Shown: positions 1 to 5,157 of the stretch, in pieces
Layout of the letters: every line of letters starts with the position of its first letter
Position numbering within the stretch: the stretch's first letter is position 1
Assembly: GCA_900554495.1 (NCBI GenBank)
Contig: USHR01000135.1
Location: 1-5,157 of the forward strand
Direction: 5' to 3'
From: an uncultured Collinsella sp.
Lineage (GTDB): Bacteria > Actinomycetota > Coriobacteriia > Coriobacteriales > Coriobacteriaceae
Length of the DNA: 5,157 nt
Program-made: the position numbers and the translations under genes
The notes under the pieces: model-generated
The model's input: the letters and a program-made list of their open reading frames with translations, nothing else
Database searches by the model: none
Told to the model about the DNA's origin: nothing

Positions 1-3
1 TAA
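1..3 (+). other. Possible stop codon of an upstream gene
   Basis: The window opens with TAA, in a different frame from smc and 10 bases before the smc start. Given the tight packing of the genes that follow, it may be the stop codon of the preceding gene in the same operon; rnc (RNase III) often sits before smc in bacteria. Only three bases are visible, so neither the reading frame nor the identity of that gene can be confirmed. Confidence 0.3.
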
Positions 4-4
4 G

Positions 5-10
5 CGAGGA
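5..10 (+). promoter_or_regulatory. Ribosome binding site of smc
   Basis: A purine-rich CGAGGA sits just upstream of the GTG start at 14, with only three to four bases between the GAGG core and the start. This is slightly closer than the usual five to nine. It supports GTG as the start codon, as does the match of the resulting N-terminus (MYLKSLTLKGFKSF) to the SMC family. Confidence 0.6.
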
Positions 11-13
11 ACC

Positions 14-3000
14 GTGTATCTCAAGTCCCTCACGCTCAAAGGGTTCAAGTCGTTTGCCGACCGCGCCCATATGACGTTTGAGCCGGGCCTGACCGTCATC
101 GTCGGTCCCAACGGCTCGGGAAAATCGAACATCTCTGACTCGATTCTGTGGGTCCTGGGCGAGCAGAGCGCCAAGCAGCTGCGCGGCCAGGCCATGGAGG
201 ATGTCATCTTCTCGGGCTCGTCAGCGCGCAAGCCGGTGGGTGTCGCCGAGGTCACGCTGGTGCTCGATAACTCGGATCATATGCTGCCCGTCGACTTTGA
301 CGAGGTCGCCATCACCCGTCGCATGTATCGCTCGGGCGAAAGCGAGTACCTCATCAACTCGAGTCCGTGCCGCCTGATGGACATTCAGGACATCCTGCAC
401 GATTCGGGCCTGGGCAAGGATACGCATTCCATCATCAGCCAGGGCAAGCTCGATGCCATTTTGCAGAGCCGCCCCGAGGAGCGCCGTGCCCTCATTGAGG
501 AGGCCGCCGGCATCTCCAAACACAAGCGCCGCAAGGAGCGTGCGCTCAAAAAGATTAAGTCGATGGACGAGCACCTGACGCGTGCCCGCGACATCAATAA
601 GGAAATCGCCCGTCAGCTGCGACCGCTGGAGCGTCAGGTCGATCGCGCACGCAAGTACAAAGAGCTGTCCTCGCGCGCGAACGAGCTTACGCAGATGCTG
701 GCTGTCGACGAGCTGCGTTCGCTGCAGTCGCAGTGGAACGACCTGGAGAGCCGCTCCAAGGAAGGTGCCGCCGAGCTTGAGCTTGCGCAGTACCGCTTGG
801 GCGAAAAGGAGCGCGAGCTCGAGAAGCTTCAGGTCATGCTCGAGGAAAAGGGCCTGTTTGTGGGCGACCTAGGCGAGCAGCGCCGTCATATGCAAGATGT
901 GGTCGGCCGCATTAACTCCGACATGCGCCTGCTCGAGGAAAAGGGCCACAACATGGTGTCGCGCCTGTCTGACATGCGCGGGCAGATTTCGAGCTCCGAG
1001 CATCAGCGTCGTCGCGTGGTCGAGGAGCTCGAGGACGCGCGTGCCCAGCTTGAGGAAGTGACCGGTGCGCACATGCAGGCCCAGGAGGACGTTGACGCCG
1101 CTGGTCCTGCCGCCGCTGAGCTCCACGAGCGGCGCGTTGCGCTCGACAATCAGATTTCGCAGCTTACGCGTGAGCAACGCGATGTGCAACGCGTGGCCGA
1201 TAACGCCGCGCTCGAGCTCGCCAAGGTGAAGGATTCCTTGAGCAATGCCGAGGTCGAGGACAACATGTATGCCTCGCGCCTGGAGCAGATTGATGAGCAG
1301 CTCGAGGAGGTCACGGCCTCGCTCGAGAGCCGTCGCGACCGCGCCGAGGAGCTTGAGGGCGCTCTTGAGGAAGCGCGCCGGGCTCAGGTCGATGCGCGTG
1401 AGGCCACCGATACGGCACGCGCGGCCCTGAAGGACCTGCGTGCCCGCGAGAGCGAGGCGCGCAACAAGTTGTCCGAGGTGCGCTCGGAGCTTTCCAGCCA
1501 AAAGAAACTCGATGCCCGCATGGCCGACAGCTCGCCGCTCGTGAGCCGTCTGGTGGGTGCGCTGGGCGACGATGTCTCGGGTCGTCTGGGCGACGTGCTC
1601 GAGGCCCCGCGCGAGCTTGAGGGCCTGGTTGAGCAATTGCTCGCCGGCGATATCGATGCGCTGCTGTTTGACGATACGTCCGCGCTTGAGCGTGCCGGTC
1701 GTGCCGCTCTGGACCAGAAGAAGGCCTCGGGCGAGGCGCTGCTGGTGACGCGCGGCGTGAGCGGCTCTACCGCCGCTGAGGGCGCCTCTGGTACCCGTTT
1801 GGTTGATCGTCTGTCCGTGCGCGCAGGCTACGGTCCCGTCGTCGAGGCGCTGCTCGGCGGCTATTACGTCGTGGACGATCTTGCTGCCGCGCTGTCGGCG
1901 CCGGTCGTTGACGGCGTGACTTACGTGACCCCCGATGGCGCCCGCGTCGCCTGCGGCGGCCTGGTGCGCGTGGGCCTCGATGCCGGCGAGGCTTCGGGTG
2001 CCTTGGAGCGCAAGCGTCGTATTCGCGAGCTGGAGGGCCTGGAGCCCGATCTGGCTGCCGTGTTTGAGCATGTGTCGGATCAGGTCGTCGAGGCCAATGC
2101 GGCCGTTGAGGAAGCGCGTGCCGCTGAGGGCGATGCCGCCGGCGAGATCGCCCGTCTTGAGGGCGAGCGCCGCTCGTTGCTCTCCGAGATCGGCCGCTTG
2201 GAGCAAAGCGTCAACAATGCCGAGGTCGAGCGCGTGCGCATCTCCAAGCGCCGCGAGCAGGCCTCCGAAGCCGTTCGCGCTGCGCGCCCGCGCGTTGACG
2301 AGCTCACCCGTTCGCGCGACGAGGCCCGTGCGCAGGCAAGCGACCTGGGTCTCCAGATTGCCGAGGCCAACGACGAACTCGACCGCGTTCGCCGTGACGA
2401 TTCCGAGGCCGCCGGCAAGCTCGCCGACGCCAAGGTTCGCCTAGCCCAGACGAGCGAACGCCTGCGTTCACTGAAGGGCCGCGTGCCCGACCTGGAGCAT
2501 CGCCTGGAGGGCATCGATCGTCGTATCCGCGGAACACGCCAGGCTTCGCGCTCGCTCGAGCTGCTGCGCCTGCGCGTTGACCCCATGCACGAGCGTTATT
2601 CGGCCCTGCTGGAGCGCGCGTCGGATTGGGCAGCGCGCCTGCGTGACCAGGCCTCTCTGGAAGAGGCGGACTCCGCTTCGCTCAAGAAGACCATCGAGGA
2701 TGCCAAGGCAGAGGTTGCCCGCGCTAAGGAGCGGGTCGATACCGCCTCCGCCACGCAAAACGAGTTCAAGGTCGCACGTGGCAAGCTCGAGGTGCAGGTA
2801 GAGGCCGCCATTAAGGCCATTACCGCCGATGGCACCACGGTACTCGAGGAAGCGCTCATGCTTCCTGCTCCTACCGACCGTGATGCCGCCGAGCGTGAGC
2901 TCAACCAGCTTGTGCGCCAGATCAACAACCTTGGTCCCGTTAACCAAGTTGCCATGGAGGAGTACGAGCAGCTCAAGCGCCGCGCCGACTACATCGAGGA

Positions 3001-3550
3001 GCAGCTGGCCGATCTGGAGAGCGCGCGCAAGGCGCTCACCAAGATAACCGTGGCTATCGACCGCAAGATGCGTAAGGCCTTCCTAGTTACCTTTGAGAAG
3101 GTCGATGCGAACTTCCGCGAGATCTTCGCTATGTTGTTCCCGGGCGGCCAGGCACATCTGGAGATGACCGACCCCGAGCATCCGGCCGAGACAGGCATCG
3201 AGGTCGTGGCGCAGCCGCGCGGCAAGCGCATCACCAAGATGATGCTCATGTCGGGCGGCGAGAAGAGCCTGACGGCGCTCGCTCTGCTCTTTGCCGTTTA
3301 CCGCACGCGCACGGTGCCGTTCTATGTGCTGGACGAGGTCGAGGCGGCGCTCGATGACGCTAACCTGTCCAAGCTCATCGGAGCCCTCGATGTGCTGCGT
3401 TCCGATACGCAGCTCTTGGTTATCTCGCATCAGCGCCGTACTATGGAGGACGCTGACGTTCTCTATGGCGTCTCGATGCAAGCCGACGGCGTCAGTCGCG
3501 TCGTCTCGCAAAAACTCGATCGCGAAACCGGAAAGGTCGTGAATGCATAA
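14..3550 (+). CDS. smc: Chromosome segregation ATPase SMC
   Basis: SMC is a cytoplasmic ABC-type ATPase that dimerises at its hinge. With the ScpA and ScpB partners (not in this window) it compacts and separates replicated chromosomes by extruding DNA loops. The protein has 1178 residues, the usual bacterial length of about 1150-1200. The N-terminal head (about 1-165) has Walker A GPNGSGKSN at 31-39, the R-loop Arg57 in LRG, the Q-loop Gln143 in ISQGK, and EERRALIEEAAGISKHKRRK at 155-174. A long charged coiled coil runs from about 172 to 500, the hinge from about 505 to 655, and the returning coil from about 660 to 1005, with the conserved INNLGPVN at 970-977. The C-terminal head has signature LMSGGEKS at 1078-1085, Walker B FYVLDE with D1107 and E1108, the D-loop to D1115, and switch His1139. 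Start: GTG gives the canonical family N-terminus; the next in-frame ATG (base 71) would remove the first strand of the head. The 3' end overlaps ftsY by one base. The hinge lacks the common GGSMTGG ending and reads GGLVRVG (648-654). The C-terminal motifs resemble actinobacterial SMC. Identity is certain; lineage is inferred. Confidence 0.98.
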   Translation: MYLKSLTLKGFKSFADRAHMTFEPGLTVIVGPNGSGKSNISDSILWVLGEQSAKQLRGQAMEDVIFSGSSARKPVGVAEVTLVLDNSDHMLPVDFDEVAITRRMYRSGESEYLINSSPCRLMDIQDILHDSGLGKDTHSIISQGKLDAILQSRPEERRALIEEAAGISKHKRRKERALKKIKSMDEHLTRARDINKEIARQLRPLERQVDRARKYKELSSRANELTQMLAVDELRSLQSQWNDLESRSKEGAAELELAQYRLGEKERELEKLQVMLEEKGLFVGDLGEQRRHMQDVVGRINSDMRLLEEKGHNMVSRLSDMRGQISSSEHQRRRVVEELEDARAQLEEVTGAHMQAQEDVDAAGPAAAELHERRVALDNQISQLTREQRDVQRVADNAALELAKVKDSLSNAEVEDNMYASRLEQIDEQLEEVTASLESRRDRAEELEGALEEARRAQVDAREATDTARAALKDLRARESEARNKLSEVRSELSSQKKLDARMADSSPLVSRLVGALGDDVSGRLGDVLEAPRELEGLVEQLLAGDIDALLFDDTSALERAGRAALDQKKASGEALLVTRGVSGSTAAEGASGTRLVDRLSVRAGYGPVVEALLGGYYVVDDLAAALSAPVVDGVTYVTPDGARVACGGLVRVGLDAGEASGALERKRRIRELEGLEPDLAAVFEHVSDQVVEANAAVEEARAAEGDAAGEIARLEGERRSLLSEIGRLEQSVNNAEVERVRISKRREQASEAVRAARPRVDELTRSRDEARAQASDLGLQIAEANDELDRVRRDDSEAAGKLADAKVRLAQTSERLRSLKGRVPDLEHRLEGIDRRIRGTRQASRSLELLRLRVDPMHERYSALLERASDWAARLRDQASLEEADSASLKKTIEDAKAEVARAKERVDTASATQNEFKVARGKLEVQVEAAIKAITADGTTVLEEALMLPAPTDRDAAERELNQLVRQINNLGPVNQVAMEEYEQLKRRADYIEEQLADLESARKALTKITVAIDRKMRKAFLVTFEKVDANFREIFAMLFPGGQAHLEMTDPEHPAETGIEVVAQPRGKRITKMMLMSGGEKSLTALALLFAVYRTRTVPFYVLDEVEAALDDANLSKLIGALDVLRSDTQLLVISHQRRTMEDADVLYGVSMQADGVSRVVSQKLDRETGKVVNA

Positions 3551-3552
3551 TG
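3530..3552 (+). promoter_or_regulatory. smc-ftsY junction: TAATG overlap with a distant GGAAAGG
   Basis: The smc stop TAA (3548-3550) shares its last A with the ftsY ATG (3550-3552). The only purine-rich candidate ribosome binding site is GGAAAGG at 3530-3536, inside the smc coding sequence and 13 bases before the ATG, which is farther than normal. The overlap together with the poorly placed site suggests that ribosomes finishing smc re-initiate on ftsY (translational coupling). The overlap is seen directly; the coupling is inferred. Confidence 0.55.
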
Positions 3553-4467
3553 GGATTCTTTGATGCTCTCTCGCGCGGACTTGAGCGCAGCCGAGAGGCC
3601 CTCAACGAGGTATTCTACTTTGGCGGCGAGGTCGACGAGGACTTTTGGGAGGACCTTGAGGACACCCTCGTCATGGGTGACATGGGCGCCGAGGTTGCCA
3701 TCAAGGTCTCCGATGACCTGCGCGATGCCGCGGCCAAGAAGAACCTCAAGACCGCCCCGCAACTCCGTCGCGCCCTGGCCGAGCAGCTCGAGCAGCACTT
3801 TGTGCCCATCGAGCGCGATCCGTTCTCCGATACGCCGAGCTGCGTGCTGTTTGTGGGCATTAACGGTGCCGGCAAGACCACGACGGTCGGTAAGATCGCG
3901 AGCGCTATGGCCTCCCGCGGCAAGAACGTCGTGATCGGTTCGGCCGATACCTTCCGCGCTGCCGCTATCGAGCAGCTCGATGTGTGGGGCCAGCGCGCTG
4001 GCGTCCCCGTCATCAAGCGCGACCGCGGCTCCGACCCGGCAAGTGTTTGCTACGACGTGCTCGACGAGGCCGACAAGCGCGGCAGCGACCTGGTGCTCAT
4101 CGATACCGCCGGTCGTCTGCACACGAGCCCCGAGCTCATGCGCGAGCTTGCCAAGGTGGTCAATGTGACCCGCAAGCGCGCCGCCAATATGGCCGCCGGC
4201 CCCATGCCCGTCTATGTCGTGCTCGTGATCGATGCCGCAACGGGCCAAAACGGCCTCAACCAGGCGCTCGAGTTTAACGAGGCGCTTGGCCTGGACGGTA
4301 TTATCATGACAAAGCTCGACGGCACGGCAAAGGGCGGTATCGCCATGGCCGTGGCCGAGAAGCTCAAGCTTCCCATCCTGCGCATCGGCGTGGGCGAGCA
4401 GGTCGATGACCTGCAGGAGTTTAATGCCAAAGATTTCTGCCGCGCCCTGGTGGGCGAGTCCAACTAA
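3550..4467 (+). CDS. ftsY: Signal recognition particle receptor FtsY (short form, NG domain only)
   Basis: FtsY is the SRP receptor, a GTPase at the inner face of the membrane. It binds Ffh on a translating ribosome, and mutual GTP hydrolysis releases the nascent chain to the Sec translocon. The protein has 305 residues. Residues 1-20 (MGFFDALSRGLERSREALNE) look like a basic amphipathic helix, the known membrane-targeting element of the family. The N domain four-helix bundle spans about 20-92, with LEDTLVMGDMGAEVA at 36-50. The G domain has G1 GINGAGKT (103-110), G2 DTFRAAA (133-139), G3 DTAGR (185-189), ATGQN (230-234), G4 TKLD (254-257) followed by GTAKGG, and G5 GVGE (280-283). All key GTPase residues are present. 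There is no long acidic A domain as in E. coli FtsY (about 497 residues), so this is a minimal receptor, like that of Thermus, without a transmembrane segment. Ffh, its direct partner, starts 10 bases downstream, which supports co-expression. FtsY rather than Ffh is shown by DTFRAAAIEQLDVWG and the absence of a C-terminal M domain. Confidence 0.98.
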   Translation: MGFFDALSRGLERSREALNEVFYFGGEVDEDFWEDLEDTLVMGDMGAEVAIKVSDDLRDAAAKKNLKTAPQLRRALAEQLEQHFVPIERDPFSDTPSCVLFVGINGAGKTTTVGKIASAMASRGKNVVIGSADTFRAAAIEQLDVWGQRAGVPVIKRDRGSDPASVCYDVLDEADKRGSDLVLIDTAGRLHTSPELMRELAKVVNVTRKRAANMAAGPMPVYVVLVIDAATGQNGLNQALEFNEALGLDGIIMTKLDGTAKGGIAMAVAEKLKLPILRIGVGEQVDDLQEFNAKDFCRALVGESN

Positions 4468-4471
4468 GGAG
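4466..4471 (+). promoter_or_regulatory. Strong ribosome binding site of ffh
   Basis: AAGGAG overlaps the last two bases of the ftsY stop codon and lies six bases before the GTG at 4478, which is ideal spacing. It is the best-matched ribosome binding site in the window and fixes the GTG as the ffh start. Its strength may offset the weaker GTG start codon and allow initiation independent of ftsY translation; that last point is inference. Confidence 0.85.
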
Positions 4472-4477
4472 TGACTA

Positions 4478-5157
4478 GTGTTTGATTCTCTGAGCGATCG
4501 CCTCAACGACACATTTGACCGCCTGCGCGGCAAGGGTAAGCTGACCGAGGCCGATATCGCCTCTGCCATGCGCGACATTCGCATGGCGTTGCTCGAGGCC
4601 GACGTCAACTTTAAGGTCGTCAAGGAGTTCGTCGCCAAGACCAAGGAGCGCTGCATGACCGCCGAGGTCATGGAGTCGCTGTCGCCGGCGCAAAACGTCG
4701 TCAAGATCGTACTCGACGAGCTCACCGAGATGCTCGGCTCCACCGAGAGCAAGCTCGTCTTTAGCAACCGCATTCCCAATGTCATCATGCTCGTGGGCCT
4801 GCAGGGCTCCGGTAAGACTACGGCGGCCGTAAAGCTGGCCTACCTGCTCAAGAAGCAGGGCCGCTCGCCGCTGCTCGCCGCGTGCGACGTCTACCGTCCC
4901 GCCGCTGCCGACCAGCTTGCCACGCTCGGCGGAGAGATCGGCGTTCCGGTCTTCCGCGGTGACGGCGCGCACCCGGTCGATATCGCCAAGGGCGCCATCC
5001 AGGAGGCCGTTGACCACCTGCGCGACGTGGTCATCGTCGATACCGCCGGTCGCCTGCAGATCGACGAGCAGATGATGCAGGAGGCCGTGGATATCAAGAA
5101 GGCCGTCAAGCCCGATCAGGTGCTGATGGTCGTCGATGCCATGACCGGCCAGGATAT
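4478..5157 (+). CDS. ffh: Signal recognition particle protein Ffh (5' part; cut by the window edge)
   Basis: Ffh is the protein subunit of the bacterial SRP. Its NG domain pairs with FtsY in a GTP-dependent heterodimer, and its methionine-rich M domain binds the SRP RNA and signal sequences. The window holds 226 complete codons plus two bases, about half of a typical protein of 450-500 residues; no stop is reached. The N domain covers about 1-100, with the conserved ALLEADVN at 37-44. The G domain starts with G1 GLQGSGKTT (107-115), then G2 DVYRPAAADQL (137-147), the GDGAHPVDIA segment (161-170), G3 DTAGRL (188-193) and VVDAMTGQD (218-226), where the sequence ends. The G4 TKxD, G5 and whole M domain lie outside. 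The GTG start is supported by the AAGGAG site and by an N-terminus (MFDSLSDRLNDTFDRLRG) aligning with known Ffh; the G1 position matches E. coli Ffh closely. GLQGSGKT, VYRPAA and DAMTGQD separate it from FtsY. No frameshift is seen in the visible part. Confidence 0.97.
   Translation, partial: MFDSLSDRLNDTFDRLRGKGKLTEADIASAMRDIRMALLEADVNFKVVKEFVAKTKERCMTAEVMESLSPAQNVVKIVLDELTEMLGSTESKLVFSNRIPNVIMLVGLQGSGKTTAAVKLAYLLKKQGRSPLLAACDVYRPAAADQLATLGGEIGVPVFRGDGAHPVDIAKGAIQEAVDHLRDVVIVDTAGRLQIDEQMMQEAVDIKKAVKPDQVLMVVDAMTGQD

Noticed and set aside
838..947. A 17-base direct repeat (GCTCGAGGAAAAGGGCC at 838-854 and 931-947)
   Set aside because: Both copies are in the same frame, 31 codons apart, and encode LEEKG in the coiled coil. 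Heptad repetition plus codon bias explains it; there is no sign of a mobile or regulatory repeat.
1010..1480. Many short GAGCTCGAGG-like and GCGCGAGG-like near-repeats
   Set aside because: They are runs of Glu, Leu, Arg and Ala codons of the SMC coiled coil, irregular in spacing and not symmetrical enough to be binding sites or a repeat array.
869..2206. A 445-codon open frame on the minus strand opposite the SMC arms and hinge
   Set aside because: It lies wholly inside smc and shows low-complexity Leu/Ala/Arg/Gly/His-rich composition with no recognisable motif. Long antisense open frames are expected opposite GC-rich genes with G/C-ending codons.
4465..4480. Possible terminator or promoter between ftsY and ffh
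   Set aside because: The 10-base gap has no inverted repeat, T-run or room for promoter elements; it is accounted for by the ribosome binding site and spacer.
3463..4788. A 441-codon open frame on the minus strand spanning ftsY and both flanking gene ends
   Set aside because: It covers two real gene boundaries on the opposite strand, has no domain or convincing ribosome binding site, and its composition is the antisense echo of the FtsY and Ffh codons.
4475..5017. A 180-codon minus-strand open frame opposite the start of ffh
   Set aside because: The plus strand here encodes unambiguous Ffh N and G domain motifs in one uninterrupted frame, and the antisense product has no recognisable family.
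14..5157. A hidden new system (defence, mobile or toxin-antitoxin) within the window
   Set aside because: Almost every base falls in one of three well-known housekeeping genes with intact motifs, and neither the minus strand nor the alternate frames offers a supported gene.

Overview
The window holds three tightly packed housekeeping genes, all on the + strand: smc (complete), ftsY (complete) and the first half of ffh (cut by the right edge). There is no non-coding stretch longer than 13 bases, and I see no mobile element, CRISPR array, RNA gene, internal terminator or foreign-looking insert. All three genes are intact as far as they can be read, with every expected nucleotide-binding motif in place.

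The organism is a GC-rich bacterium (by eye just over 60% GC, with strong G/C preference at third positions). The tail of the SMC head domain reads like actinobacterial SMC proteins: LFPGG before the signature motif, DEVEAALDD at Walker B and the D-loop, and SHQRRTME followed by DVLYGVSMQADG. Firmicutes typically have DEVDAPLDD and a THRK-type motif. The direct smc-ftsY-ffh order and a very short FtsY with no acidic N-terminal region suggest a Coriobacteriia-type actinobacterium (Collinsella or a relative). This placement is inference; no marker in the window settles it.

Layout: bases 1-13 contain a TAA that may end an upstream gene, plus a ribosome binding site. smc (14-3550) encodes the chromosome-organising ATPase. 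Its stop codon overlaps the ftsY start by one base (TAATG). ftsY (3550-4467) encodes the membrane-side signal recognition particle (SRP) receptor GTPase. After 10 bases, which hold the end of a strong AAGGAG site, ffh (4478 to beyond 5157) encodes the SRP GTPase that pairs with FtsY. FtsY and Ffh form the GTPase heterodimer that delivers ribosomes making membrane proteins to the translocon. SMC acts separately, in chromosome compaction and segregation, and its linkage to the SRP genes is a widespread bacterial arrangement. The spacing implies a single transcript with its promoter left of the window.

I found no undescribed system. The points worth a second look are modest: the missing small gene (ylxM in Firmicutes) between ftsY and ffh, the minimal FtsY, a divergent SMC hinge ending, and the coupled start of ftsY.
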